Shown here: positions 26,705-36,417 of the stretch, one piece after another
Layout: every line of letters starts with the position of its first letter
Position numbering within the stretch: position 1 is the first letter of the stretch
Assembly: GCF_020880415.1 (NCBI RefSeq)
Contig: NZ_JAJIUJ010000015.1
Location: 1 to 64,000 of the forward strand
Source: Xanthomonas euvesicatoria pv. euvesicatoria
GTDB taxonomy: Bacteria; Pseudomonadota; Gammaproteobacteria; Xanthomonadales; Xanthomonadaceae
Direction of reading: 5' to 3'
DNA: 64,000 bases
Notes under the pieces: generated by a model
Databases searched by the model: none
Told to the model about the DNA's origin: nothing
The model's input: only the letters and a program-made list of their open reading frames with translations
Program-made: the position numbers and the translations under genes

Positions 26705-28368
26705 GTACCTGGTTGCCGGAACCGCGCAGGCGTGGTGGCCTGCGCGCGCTGACGTGGAGTACGCGGCCGACGGTGTCGACCGAAGCGTTGGTACTGCTGT
26801 CGAGCCTGTTTTTTGCGTTGGTGTGCAATCAGTTGTTCTGGCGCACGGCCATGGCCACGCATCCGGGCAGCATCGGGTTCGCGATCTCGTTGATGGCGCT
26901 GTTGGTGGCCGTGCATGCGCTGCTCCTGGGCATCCTGGTTTGGCGCTGGAATGCAAAGCCGCTGCTGACGCTCTTGCTGTTCACCACCGCGCTGGCCGCG
27001 CATTACATGGACAGCTACAACGTCTATCTGGATGCGGACATGCTGCGCAACGTGCTGCATACCGATCACAAGGAATCGCGCGAGTTGCTCACGCCGGGCC
27101 TGATCCTTCCGCTGGTGTGCTACTTCCTGATTCCGACTGCATTGCTGTGGCGCACACGTTTGCGCGCACGCAGTGCGGGCAAGGCGGTGCTGGTGCGATC
27201 GGGCTTCCTGCTGGTGGTGGCGGTGGTGGGCGCTGCTGGCGCCATGCTCTCGTCGCAGGATATTTCCGCACTGATGCGCAATCACCGCGAAGCGCGTTAT
27301 TTGGCCACGCCGATCAATTACATCGTGGCATTGCGGCAAAACCTCAAATCCGAATCGCCGATCAAGCGTGCTCCCAAACAGCCGATCGAACACGACGCCA
27401 TGGCCACGCCGCGCGCGCCGGGCAGCCGCCCGCGCTTGTTGCTGGTGGTGCTGGGGGAAACCGCACGCGCGCAGAACTGGGGACTCAACGGCTATGCCAG
27501 ACAGACCACGCCGGAGCTGGCACAGGCAGGGGTGATCAACTTCCCCGACATGCATTCGTGCGGGACCAGCACCGAAGTCTCGGTGCCCTGCATGTTCTCG
27601 CCCTACGGGCGTCGCGACTACAACGAAGACATGATTCGTGGCCATCAGTCGTTCCTGCATGTGCTGGAACATGCCGGCATTTCGACGCTGTGGCGCGACA
27701 ATCAGTCCGGCTGCAAGGGCGTGTGCGACGGGTTGGAGATCCAGAAGCTGGACGATGCCACCACACCGGGCCTGTGCGCCGATGGCCGCTGCATGGACGA
27801 GATCCTGTTGAGCGACCTGGCTGCGCAGGTGCGCGCAAAGCCTGGCGACCGCGTGGTGGTGCTGCACCAACTGGGCAGCCATGGCCCGAGCTACTTCGAA
27901 CGGTACCCGGCGCAGTTCGAACGCTTCAAGCCGGTGTGCAAGACCGCGGATCTGGGCAGCTGCGGCCGCCAGGACATCGTCAACGCCTACGATAATTCGA
28001 TCCTGTACACCGACCATTTCCTCAATCAGGCCATCCACGCGCTGCGTGGCCTGCCGGACTACGACACGGCGATGATCTATCTCTCCGATCACGGCGAATC
28101 GCTTGGCGAAAAAGGCCTGTACCTGCATGGCGTTCCGTATGCCATCGCGCCCAAGGAGCAGACCCATGTGCCGATGGTGATGTGGTTCTCGCCTGAGTTC
28201 GCGCGCGATCGCGGCCTGGATGAAGCCTGCCTGCGCCACCGTGCAGGGCAATATACCGATCAGGATGCGCTGTTCCCGTCCGTGCTTGGGTTGATGCAGG
28301 TCAAGACCAGCGTCTATGCGCCCGAGCGCGACCTGTTCGCCAAGTGCACCGGCACCACGCTGCGCTGA
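26701..28368 (+). CDS. eptA: Lipid A phosphoethanolamine transferase
   Basis: 555 residues. Five N-terminal transmembrane helices (to about 185) are followed by a periplasmic sulfatase-fold domain. Metal and nucleophile sites are visible: GETARAQNWGLNGY (E253), MHSCGTSTEVSVPCMFSP with nucleophile T289, and YLSDHGESLGE. Several Cys pairs would form the disulfides seen in EptA/MCR enzymes. It adds phosphoethanolamine to lipid A phosphates, reducing binding of cationic peptides. It is the last gene of the three-gene run divergent from colRS, and is plausibly ColR-controlled. Confidence 0.9.
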   Translation: MSTWLPEPRRRGGLRALTWSTRPTVSTEALVLLSSLFFALVCNQLFWRTAMATHPGSIGFAISLMALLVAVHALLLGILVWRWNAKPLLTLLLFTTALAAHYMDSYNVYLDADMLRNVLHTDHKESRELLTPGLILPLVCYFLIPTALLWRTRLRARSAGKAVLVRSGFLLVVAVVGAAGAMLSSQDISALMRNHREARYLATPINYIVALRQNLKSESPIKRAPKQPIEHDAMATPRAPGSRPRLLLVVLGETARAQNWGLNGYARQTTPELAQAGVINFPDMHSCGTSTEVSVPCMFSPYGRRDYNEDMIRGHQSFLHVLEHAGISTLWRDNQSGCKGVCDGLEIQKLDDATTPGLCADGRCMDEILLSDLAAQVRAKPGDRVVVLHQLGSHGPSYFERYPAQFERFKPVCKTADLGSCGRQDIVNAYDNSILYTDHFLNQAIHALRGLPDYDTAMIYLSDHGESLGEKGLYLHGVPYAIAPKEQTHVPMVMWFSPEFARDRGLDEACLRHRAGQYTDQDALFPSVLGLMQVKTSVYAPERDLFAKCTGTTLR

Positions 28369-28482
28369 TCGCCAACGCCTGCGTCTGCCCGCGCCGCACA
28401 TCGCATGCGTGGCGTGCGTTGCCCCTTGCCCTGAACCCCGGCGCGCTCTAGCCTTCGCCGGACTTCACTGCAAGGACCACCC

Positions 28483-30501
28483 GTGAATCCTCGTTTGCTG
28501 TTGCTGGCGTTGGCTGTGGCTGCCGGCACCCTGAGCTTGTCGGCCTGCCGCCGGGATGCGGCACCACCGGACACACCTGTGGCGAGCAAGACCGCGCTGG
28601 CCGAAAGCGCCGACCAGTTCGTTGCGCGCATCAGCGCCGAATACAAGGCGGCCTATCCGGAAATCACTGCGGCGCAGTGGCTGTCGTCGACCTACATCAA
28701 CGGCGATTCGCAGTTGCTGGCGGCCAAGGCCAACGAACGCTCGCTGGCGCAGCTGGACCGGTGGATCGAACAATCCAAGCAGTACGCCGGCACACCGATG
28801 TCGGCCGACAGTGCGCGTGCGCTGCAATTGCTGAAATTGATGAGTGCCCTGCCCGCACCGCGCGACCCGGCCAAGCTGGCCGAACTCACCCGCATCGCCG
28901 CCAAGATGGAAGGCGATTACGGCGCGGGCAGCTACTGCGTGGGCGAAGGCGAGCAGCGCCGCTGCCGCCAGCTCGGCGAGTTGGAGCAAGTGCTGGCCAG
29001 CAGCCGCGACTACAACGAACAACTCGACGCCTGGCAGGGCTGGCACAGCACTGCGCAGCCCATGCGCAAGGACTACCAACGCTTCGTCGAACTGGCCAAC
29101 GAGGGCGCACGCGGGCTGGGTTTCGCCGACGTCGGGGTGCTATGGCGCAGCGGCTACGACATGCCGCCGGCGCAACTGGCCAGCGAAACCGACCGTCTGT
29201 GGGAACAGGTCAAACCGTTGTATGCGCAGCTGCAGTGCTATGCGCGCGGCAAACTCGATACGCAATACGGCAAGGACAAGGGCGAGGTCGCCGGCGGCCT
29301 GTTGCCGGCACACCTGATGGGCAATATGTGGCAGCAGGACTGGAGCAACCTGTGGGATCTGCTGCAGCCCTACCCTGGCGCCGGTGATCTGGACATCACC
29401 TCCGCGCTGGAAAAGCAGTACCAGGGCAACCTCAGCGCAGTGCTGGCGCGCAATACCGGCGGCGATGGTGGCGCGGCCGCACGCTTCAACGCCGAACGCG
29501 AGGCGCAGCTGCGTACCGCCAAGCAGATGACCGAACGCGCGCAGGATTTCTACACATCGCTGGGCATGCCCAAGCTGCCGGACACGTATTGGCAGCGCTC
29601 GCAGTTCATCAAGCCGCTGGACCGCGATGTGGTGTGCCACGCCAGCGCCTGGGACATGAACATGGGCGGCGAGCCGAACCAGAACATCGGCGCGGACGTG
29701 CGCACCAAGATGTGCATCAAGCCGACCGAAGAAGACTTCACCACCATCTACCACGAGCTGGGCCACATCTATTACGACCTGGCTTATAACCCGTTGCCGC
29801 CGCTGTTTCAGAACGGCGCCAACGATGGCTTCCACGAAGCGATCGGCGACACCATCGTGCTGGCGATGACGCCCAAGTACCTGCAGTCGATCGGCATGGT
29901 GGGCGAGCAACAGACCGGCCGCGAGTCGTTGATCAATTCGCAGATGCGCATGGCACTGAGCAAGGTGGCGTTCCTGCCGTTCGGTTTGATGATCGACCGC
30001 TGGCGCTGGGGCGTGTTCGACGGCTCCATCACGCCCGAGCATTACAACCAGGCCTGGTGGGAACTGAAAGCCAAGTACCAGGGCGTGGCGCCGGTCGGCG
30101 CGCGCGGCGAAGAATTCTTCGACCCTGGCGCCAAGTACCACGTGCCGGGCAACACGCCGTACACGCGCTATTTCCTGGCGCATATCCTGCAATTCCAATT
30201 CTACAAAGGCCTATGCCAGGCTGCCGGCCATCAGGGGCCGCTGTACGAATGCAGCTTCTACGGCAACAAGGACGCCGGGCAGAAGTTCTGGTCGATGCTG
30301 CAGCGTGGTTCCAGCCAACCCTGGCAGACCACACTCAAGGAACTCACCGGCAACGACAAACTCGATGCCGGACCGATGCTGGAATACTTCGCGCCGATGA
30401 GCGAATGGCTCAAGCAGCAGAATCAAGGGCAGATGTGCGGGTGGCAGGCACCGGCCGCCACTCCGGCAACCACGACGACTGCGCCTGCGATGGCGCGCTG
30501 A
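28483..30501 (+). CDS. M2-family peptidyl-dipeptidase (bacterial ACE homologue)
   Basis: 672 residues with a lipoprotein-type signal (lipobox LSAC, Cys22). The M2 signature is complete: HELGH at 424-428, followed 22 residues later by the third zinc ligand in GFHEAIGDT. AxTxxDQ-like N-terminal and FHEAIGDTIVLAMTPK blocks also fit angiotensin-converting enzyme. It would release C-terminal dipeptides from periplasmic or outer-surface oligopeptides. The family is mainly eukaryotic, but a Xanthomonas ACE homologue has been described. Start is GTG; AAGGA lies 7 bases upstream. Confidence 0.92.
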   Translation: MNPRLLLLALAVAAGTLSLSACRRDAAPPDTPVASKTALAESADQFVARISAEYKAAYPEITAAQWLSSTYINGDSQLLAAKANERSLAQLDRWIEQSKQYAGTPMSADSARALQLLKLMSALPAPRDPAKLAELTRIAAKMEGDYGAGSYCVGEGEQRRCRQLGELEQVLASSRDYNEQLDAWQGWHSTAQPMRKDYQRFVELANEGARGLGFADVGVLWRSGYDMPPAQLASETDRLWEQVKPLYAQLQCYARGKLDTQYGKDKGEVAGGLLPAHLMGNMWQQDWSNLWDLLQPYPGAGDLDITSALEKQYQGNLSAVLARNTGGDGGAAARFNAEREAQLRTAKQMTERAQDFYTSLGMPKLPDTYWQRSQFIKPLDRDVVCHASAWDMNMGGEPNQNIGADVRTKMCIKPTEEDFTTIYHELGHIYYDLAYNPLPPLFQNGANDGFHEAIGDTIVLAMTPKYLQSIGMVGEQQTGRESLINSQMRMALSKVAFLPFGLMIDRWRWGVFDGSITPEHYNQAWWELKAKYQGVAPVGARGEEFFDPGAKYHVPGNTPYTRYFLAHILQFQFYKGLCQAAGHQGPLYECSFYGNKDAGQKFWSMLQRGSSQPWQTTLKELTGNDKLDAGPMLEYFAPMSEWLKQQNQGQMCGWQAPAATPATTTTAPAMAR

Positions 30502-30984
30502 TGACGCATGGCAAAGGAAAGCGTCGACCACCGGCCAACCGTCGCTTCGGCAGATTGCTCAGGTGCAGCGCTCTCTGACAGCGAGGTGTTGCGTCGATGA
30601 TCGGTCAGCGTTGCACGTGGTGGTTGCTGGTCTGTATGACGGCAGGTGGGTGCATCGCAGCGTTGGCGGTGCTGTTGTCGCTGGCGTGGCACCTGACGAT
30701 TGCTTATTGCTGGCAGTGGCCGGGATTGATCGGCTCGCAACACAGCGCGCAGATGCCAGCGTTTCCCGCCTGCATGGCGCGGTGGCATCCTGCCACTGAT
30801 CAAACCGTGATCGCGATGAGCATGCTCATCGCTTTGGCGACCTGCGGCAGGCTGCTGCACCATCTACTTCGGCATCGTCCACCCGCTGTTGCGCGTCCAG
30901 TGACACGCCCTGACTGACACCCAACGCTGTCGTGGGCAGCAGACGTGTCAGGCAGTGCGTCTAGCAGCGCTTGTTCCAGCAGGC
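30502..30984. other. Intergenic region with one weak ORF
   Basis: 483 bp between the M2 peptidase stop and the stop of the minus-strand small protein. Apart from the possible membrane ORF at 30597-30917, nothing is seen. Confidence 0.5.
30597..30917 (+). CDS. Possible small membrane protein
   Basis: 106-codon ORF from ATG 30597 with a hydrophobic segment at about 8-35 and a second at about 70-87. No recognisable family. Codon use is less regular than in neighbouring genes and no good ribosome site precedes it. It may be spurious. Confidence 0.35.
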   Translation: MIGQRCTWWLLVCMTAGGCIAALAVLLSLAWHLTIAYCWQWPGLIGSQHSAQMPAFPACMARWHPATDQTVIAMSMLIALATCGRLLHHLLRHRPPAVARPVTRPD

Positions 30985-31389
30985 TCAGTTGAGCTTGGTG
31001 CCGCCCTGCAACCGTTCGCTCAACCTGGTCTTGAACTGCTCGAACTCCATGCCGTCGGCACGGGCTTCGGCGTGCGCGGCGTCCTTGAGGGCGTCCGAGT
31101 AGGTCAGCCGCACGGGGGTGCCCTGGCGTTCGTGCAACTCGGCCGCGCGCATGATCAGCGCCAGCACCTGGGCGGCGCTGGTGCTTTCGCCGGCGATGCG
31201 GCCATCCATGCCCAGCACCCATTCACCGTCGCGGCGGACGATGCCGGCCAACAGGGTGCGTTGCTGGTCGCGGAGTTCGGCATGCGGTTCGATCGGGGAC
31301 ACCGGCGCGGGATTGGCGGCGGCCTGGTTGCGCTGGCGCTCGGCGGCGCGCTTGCGGGCATCACGGCGCAACTTGGAATCGGTGGACAT
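30985..31389 (-). CDS. Conserved small soluble protein of unknown function
   Basis: 134 residues. The N-terminal 30 residues are strongly basic and Ala-rich (KLRRDARKRAAERQRNQAA), and the remainder looks globular (GEWVLGMDGRIAGESTSAA...). Base composition and codon use are those of a real Xanthomonas gene. A nucleic acid-binding role is possible from the basic N-terminus but not shown. It lies 17 bp downstream of the MFS gene on the same strand and may be cotranscribed. Confidence 0.65.
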   Translation of the reverse strand: MSTDSKLRRDARKRAAERQRNQAAANPAPVSPIEPHAELRDQQRTLLAGIVRRDGEWVLGMDGRIAGESTSAAQVLALIMRAAELHERQGTPVRLTYSDALKDAAHAEARADGMEFEQFKTRLSERLQGGTKLN

Positions 31390-31405
31390 GCAGGCTCCTG
31401 TGAGG

Positions 31406-32659
31406 TCAGAGGTGGTCGGCCGGCTCCAGAGGCACTGCCTCGGTGGCCTGGCGGTGCCGTAGACGGCGGCCGCTGCGGCGCTCCCAGCGCCAGAATAGCC
31501 AGCCCAGCAAGAAAAAGCCGGTCATGCCGATCGCCAGATGCCGCGGATGCTCACTCAGCAGCGGCGACAGCACCCCGGCCACCACCGTATTGGTCATCAA
31601 CTGCGTGAAGGCCTGCAGCGAGGACGCCAGGCCGCGCTGCTGCGGGTACATGTCCAGCACTGCCAGCGCCAGGATCGGGAAGATCAGCGCCATGCCCACG
31701 CCGGCCAGGAAGATCGGCAGCACCGCCCACGGCAGCGCGATCTGCGCCACCGCAAAGGTGTAGGCCAGATTGGCCAGCGCCGCCACCCCGCAGCAGATGA
31801 AGCCGATGCGGATCTGCCGCACCGGCTGCATGCGCCCGGCCATGCGCCCGGACAGGAACGAGCCCAGCGTCATGCCGCCGATGGTGGGAATGAACAGCCA
31901 GGCGAAATCGCCTTCGCCCAGCTTCAGGTGCTGCATGATCAACACCGGCGCCGACGCGATGTACAGGAAGATGCCGGCGAAGTTGAACGAACCGGCCGCG
32001 GCCAGGCGCTGGAAGCGCGGGTTGAAGCCGATGCGCACGTAATCCTGCAACAGGCGTTTGAACTGCAGCGGCGTGCGCGCCTCCACCGGGTGGGTCTCGG
32101 GAAGCCAGGTCAGGGTTGCGATGAGCAGCACCAGGCCGAACACCACCAGGAACCAGAAGATCAACGGCCAGCCGCCGCCACTGAGCAGGATCCAGCCGCC
32201 GATGATCGGCGCGATGGCCGGCGCAATCCCGAAGATCATCGACACCTGGCTCATCAGCCGTTGCGCGTCCGGGCCATGGAACAGGTCGCGGATCACCGCC
32301 CGCCCGACGATCATGCCCACGCCGGCCGACAGGCCCTGCAGCGCGCGGAATGCCAGCAGCGTGGGCAAGTCTTGCGACAGCGCACAGCCGATCGAGCCGG
32401 CGACAAACAAGGCCAGCCCGCCCAGGATCACCCGTTTGCGGCCCCAGGCATCGGACAACGGCCCGTGCGCGATGCTCATCAGGCCATACGCCAGCAGATA
32501 GACGCTGATGGTCTGCTGGATCGCCACCTGGTCCACCGCCAGGCTGCGGCCCAGCTGCGAGAACGCCGGGAAGATGGTGTCGATCGAAAACGGGCCGAAC
32601 ATCGCCAGCCCGGCCAGCAGCAGCGCCATGCGACGGGTGGAGGGAACAGCAGAAGTCAT
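31406..32659 (-). CDS. MFS multidrug exporter, Bcr/CflA (DHA1) family
   Basis: 417 residues, 12 predicted transmembrane helices. The MFS motif between helices 2 and 3 is GPLSDAWGRKRVILGG, and motif C-like glycines occur in FGIAPAIAPIIGGWIL. These match the Bcr/CflA drug:proton antiporters. ATG 32659 was chosen because preceding in-frame sequence is not hydrophobic or conserved. It borders the rax cluster, as I recall for the MFS gene flanking rax loci in other xanthomonads. Confidence 0.88.
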   Translation of the reverse strand: MTSAVPSTRRMALLLAGLAMFGPFSIDTIFPAFSQLGRSLAVDQVAIQQTISVYLLAYGLMSIAHGPLSDAWGRKRVILGGLALFVAGSIGCALSQDLPTLLAFRALQGLSAGVGMIVGRAVIRDLFHGPDAQRLMSQVSMIFGIAPAIAPIIGGWILLSGGGWPLIFWFLVVFGLVLLIATLTWLPETHPVEARTPLQFKRLLQDYVRIGFNPRFQRLAAAGSFNFAGIFLYIASAPVLIMQHLKLGEGDFAWLFIPTIGGMTLGSFLSGRMAGRMQPVRQIRIGFICCGVAALANLAYTFAVAQIALPWAVLPIFLAGVGMALIFPILALAVLDMYPQQRGLASSLQAFTQLMTNTVVAGVLSPLLSEHPRHLAIGMTGFFLLGWLFWRWERRSGRRLRHRQATEAVPLEPADHL

Positions 32660-32937
32660 GCGCAACGGTATCCGGAGGACTCCCCACGCGCAGGCACCGG
32701 CAGCGGTGGTCAGGCCAACGAGCGCAGCGGCAGGCATGGGGCAAAGAAGCCGACACTTTACGCCAACTGCCACCGCATGCGGCCAGCGATGGAGCGCATG
32801 CGCGGCACGCAGGCACATAAATCGCAGCCGCGTCCGCTTCGTCCTAGCACGGCATCGTCATCCTGCCCAGCCGAGCGGCTGCGCCCCCGGCAATGACGGC
32901 GCCGGCAGTGCTCGGCGCCAGCGGCCAACGGCAGCGA

Positions 32938-35094
32938 TCAGTCGGCTGCGGCGGAGCGCTCCTGCAGCCGCTGCCAATCGGCGATCGGCTGATCGCTCAC
33001 CACTCGCCCCTGTTCCAGGGTAATGACGCGCGCGGCCATGGCCACGGTTTCGCGTCGATGCGCCACGATGATCCGGGTGACCTGCATTGCCTGGATGGCG
33101 CGATTGACGCGCTGCTCGTTCATGACGTCCAGATGGCTGGTCGCCTCGTCCAGCACCAGGATGCGTGGCGACCTGTACAGCGCGCGTGCCAGCAAGACGC
33201 GTTGCCGCTGCCCGCCCGACAACCCGGTACCCGCCTCGCTCAACAACGAGGCGTAGCCTAGCGGCATCTGCTCCACCTCCTGGTGCACGCCGGCGATGCG
33301 CGCGCAACGTTCGACCTGCGCCTGATCCGGCTCCGGGTCGAAGAAACTGATGTTTTCGCTGACCGATCCAGTGAACAGCAGATCGTCCTGCATCACCGTG
33401 CCGACGATGGCGCGATAGGGCGTCAGCGCCGTCTCGCTCAGCGGGCGCCCGCCGATCTTTACGTGTCCGGCGCTGGGTTTCAGCAGCCCGAGGATCACTT
33501 TGACCAAGGTGGTCTTGCCGCACCCTGACGCGCCGGTGATGGCCACGCATTCCCCGCTGGCGATGCGCACGCTGACGTCTTCGAGCACGGCCGGGGTATC
33601 GTCGGCATAGCGGAAGCCGATGCCGCACAGTTCGATGGTGGTGTCGTTCCAGGCAGGCGCATCGATGCGCTGATCGGCCTCCTCGCGCGGCTGGTGGACG
33701 ATGTCGGCCACCCGCTCCAGATGGACGCGCAACAGGCGGAACTCCACCAGCCGATCGATCAGCTCTGACAAGCGCATGGCGAACTGCTCGCGATAAGCCA
33801 TGAATGCCAACAGCATGCCCAGCGAAAGCTCTGCGCGCAGGATCGCGAACGCGGCGAGCCAGATCACCAGCACCCGCTCGCATCCGAACAGCAGGCGCTT
33901 GAGTGACGACTGCCAGACCTCGCCCTGCGCCAGGCGCAGTTGTGCATTGGTCTGTTCGGCCAGCAGATGGGTCCAGTCCATGCGCCGCACCTGCTGGCGC
34001 CCGAACAGCCGCACGCCCTGGATGCCGCGCACGCTCTCCAGCAGGTGGGTGTGCTGGCGCGCGTCCCACAACAACTGCTCGGCGGCAGCTTCGCGCATCC
34101 TCCGCAGCCACAGCCAGCGTGTCGCCGCATACAGCGTTACCGCCACCAGCGTGATCGCGCTGAGGCCGACGCTGTAGACCAGCATCAGGCCGAGGGTGCC
34201 GATCACCAGCACGCCATCGACCAGGGTCTGGGTGAATCCGGTCGTCAAGGTGCGTTGCACCTGCACGATCGAGGCGAATCGCGACTGGATTCCGCCGAGG
34301 TGACGCTTCTCGAAATACGCCAACGGGAGCGCGAGCAGGTGCGCAAACACCTGCCCCATCCATTGAAAACCCAGCTGTGCCGACACGCTGGCGATCAGCC
34401 ATCCGCGCAGCAGGGCGATGCAGGATTGCAGGACCACCAGCAACAGGAACCCGGCGCCAAGGACATGGATCAACCCGATGTCGGCCGACGGCACCGCCTG
34501 ATCGACGATCCACTGCAGTTGGAACGGCATTCCCAGGCTGAGTACCTCGAGCGCGAATGCCAACGCAAGCACCTGCCAGACCGCCCGTCCAAGCCCGTGG
34601 ACACGACCGATCAACGAGGACAACGCCACTGCCGGCGCCGCAGCTTGCGGACGGAAGTCGGCGGCCGGGCTGAGTTCCAGCGCGATCCCGGAGAAATGCC
34701 GGGAGAATTCGCCCGGCGTCAGGCTCCGCGGCCCGCTGGCCGGATCGTGGATCTGCAGACGACGGGTGCCCACCCGCTTGAGCACGACGAAATGATTGAG
34801 ATCCCAATGCACGACGCAGGGCAGCTGCAACTCCGGCAGCGCGTCCATTTCCAGCCGCAACGCGCGCGCCTGCAGACCGAGCGCCTGCGCGATCGCGACC
34901 AGATTGGCCAGGTTGGTGCCCTGTCGCGATAGCAGGAAGCGGCGGCGCAGTTCGGCCAGGCCGATGTGGCAACCGTGATAGTGGGCGATCATGGCCATGG
35001 CCGCCAATCCGCATTCGCCGACTTGCCCCTGCAGGATCATCGGCAATCCACGCACGCCGGACGCTCGGCGCAACTGCGCCCACCAGCGGCTCAT
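32938..35094 (-). CDS. raxB: Peptidase-containing ABC transporter RaxB
   Basis: 718 residues. The N-terminal C39 peptidase domain has catalytic C28 (QVGECGLAAMAM), H101 (HWDLNHFVVL) and D117 (IHDPASG), so it should be active and cut after double-glycine leaders. A six-helix ABC transporter membrane domain follows (about 160-450). The ATPase domain has Walker A GASGCGKTT, signature LSGGQRQR and Walker B ILVLDEATS. It would cleave and export RaxX through RaxA. Its start overlaps the raxA stop by 4 bp. Together with raxA, raxST and raxX it makes up the complete locus. Confidence 0.93.
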   Translation of the reverse strand: MSRWWAQLRRASGVRGLPMILQGQVGECGLAAMAMIAHYHGCHIGLAELRRRFLLSRQGTNLANLVAIAQALGLQARALRLEMDALPELQLPCVVHWDLNHFVVLKRVGTRRLQIHDPASGPRSLTPGEFSRHFSGIALELSPAADFRPQAAAPAVALSSLIGRVHGLGRAVWQVLALAFALEVLSLGMPFQLQWIVDQAVPSADIGLIHVLGAGFLLLVVLQSCIALLRGWLIASVSAQLGFQWMGQVFAHLLALPLAYFEKRHLGGIQSRFASIVQVQRTLTTGFTQTLVDGVLVIGTLGLMLVYSVGLSAITLVAVTLYAATRWLWLRRMREAAAEQLLWDARQHTHLLESVRGIQGVRLFGRQQVRRMDWTHLLAEQTNAQLRLAQGEVWQSSLKRLLFGCERVLVIWLAAFAILRAELSLGMLLAFMAYREQFAMRLSELIDRLVEFRLLRVHLERVADIVHQPREEADQRIDAPAWNDTTIELCGIGFRYADDTPAVLEDVSVRIASGECVAITGASGCGKTTLVKVILGLLKPSAGHVKIGGRPLSETALTPYRAIVGTVMQDDLLFTGSVSENISFFDPEPDQAQVERCARIAGVHQEVEQMPLGYASLLSEAGTGLSGGQRQRVLLARALYRSPRILVLDEATSHLDVMNEQRVNRAIQAMQVTRIIVAHRRETVAMAARVITLEQGRVVSDQPIADWQRLQERSAAAD

Positions 35095-36329
35095 CGCAGC
35101 GTGCCGTGCAAACTGGACAGCGGCTCGAATGCCCACTGCGAGAAGCGCCGCCATTCCAATGCCAGCGTGCCCTGCACGCGCATACCCGGTCGCAGGACCG
35201 CCGTGCGTCCTGCACGCAGCGCGGCATCCCCGGCCAGGCGCACCCGCACGCGGTACAACGGCTCGCTTACCGAGACCGAGTCGACACGCGGCGGTTCGGG
35301 CGCGACGGCGATCTCGACCACCTGCCCGGCGAACTGACCGTAGTGCTGGTAGGGCAAGGCATCGAAGCGCAGTTGCACCGGCATGCCGGGGCCGATCAGC
35401 CCGGCGGCCCTGGAGGGCGCATACAACACGACCTCGGTCGCCATCGACGTCGGCAGCAGATCGGCCAGGCGTTGCCCCTGCGCGACCGCCTGCCCGCGCT
35501 GCAGCGGTCGCAGCGCTACACGCCCGGCACGCGGCGCGCGCACTTCCCAACGCGACGCGGCCGCCTGCTCGATCGCCGCACGCCGGTCCTCCTGCAGGCC
35601 GGCACCGGCCATCGCCAATTGTTGGCGCAAGTTCGACGGTAACTGCTGCACCTCGGCCTGGGCCTGCGCAAGCGCATCGGCCAAGGCCATGCGCTCGCGC
35701 TGCAGCTCCAGGGTATGCGCGCGTTGGTCGAGCACGTCGGCCTGTTTCTCATCGACGAATTGCTGGCTGACCAGGCCGCGCGTCAACGCGGTACGGTAAC
35801 GTTGCTCGATCGATTGGGTCAGTTGCTGCCGATGGCGCAGCAAGTCCAGCTCGGCGTCGATCTGCTGCAAGCGGTCGCGCAGGCCGGCCAGCGCCCGCGC
35901 AGCCGCCTGCTGCTGCACGCGCCCCTGGGCACGCAACTGCGCCATCGCCTCGACGGCCAGGCGCTGCTGTTCGGCCAGCACCACAGCAGCGCGCTGGGTC
36001 GGCCGCCCGCGATCGTCGCGATGTTCGGCCGACAACACGAACAGCAGCTGGCCCGCAGCGACGCGCTGGCCCTGCACGGCGCCGACCTGCACCACCACGC
36101 CCGACTGCGGTGTGGTGACGGAGATCAGTCCGCCCGCCGGGACGACCGTGCCATACAAGGTCTCGCTGCGCGCGAAGCCCAGGCGGAAGAATCCGACCAG
36201 CAGCAGGATCACGGTCGTCATCAGCAGGCCTACGCACCAACGTAGCGCGCCATGCTGGCGCAGCACCACCGGCCCGAGCCGACTGCGCTGCCGGTAGTCC
36301 ACCGCCTCGCGTCGAAACAGGGTCGTCAT
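35091..36329 (-). CDS. raxA: Periplasmic adaptor RaxA (HlyD family)
   Basis: 412 residues. One N-terminal membrane helix (about 29-50), a lipoyl-like half-motif (GLISVTTPQSGVVVQVG), a long coiled-coil hairpin (about 110-265) and the second half-motif (RAPRAGRVALRPLQRGQAV) give the membrane-fusion-protein architecture. The C-terminal beta-barrel includes GMPVQLRFDALPYQHYGQF. It links RaxB to an outer-membrane TolC-type channel, which is not encoded here. It lies 88 bp after raxST in the same direction. Confidence 0.92.
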   Translation of the reverse strand: MTTLFRREAVDYRQRSRLGPVVLRQHGALRWCVGLLMTTVILLLVGFFRLGFARSETLYGTVVPAGGLISVTTPQSGVVVQVGAVQGQRVAAGQLLFVLSAEHRDDRGRPTQRAAVVLAEQQRLAVEAMAQLRAQGRVQQQAAARALAGLRDRLQQIDAELDLLRHRQQLTQSIEQRYRTALTRGLVSQQFVDEKQADVLDQRAHTLELQRERMALADALAQAQAEVQQLPSNLRQQLAMAGAGLQEDRRAAIEQAAASRWEVRAPRAGRVALRPLQRGQAVAQGQRLADLLPTSMATEVVLYAPSRAAGLIGPGMPVQLRFDALPYQHYGQFAGQVVEIAVAPEPPRVDSVSVSEPLYRVRVRLAGDAALRAGRTAVLRPGMRVQGTLALEWRRFSQWAFEPLSSLHGTLR

Positions 36330-36417
36330 CCGCCGGCGGCCGCCGACGCCGGCCCGTGCTGGCCGCCTGCTCGGCAGTGCCGCCGCGTCGCCGTGCGCTG
36401 CCACGCCACGCGCCTGC

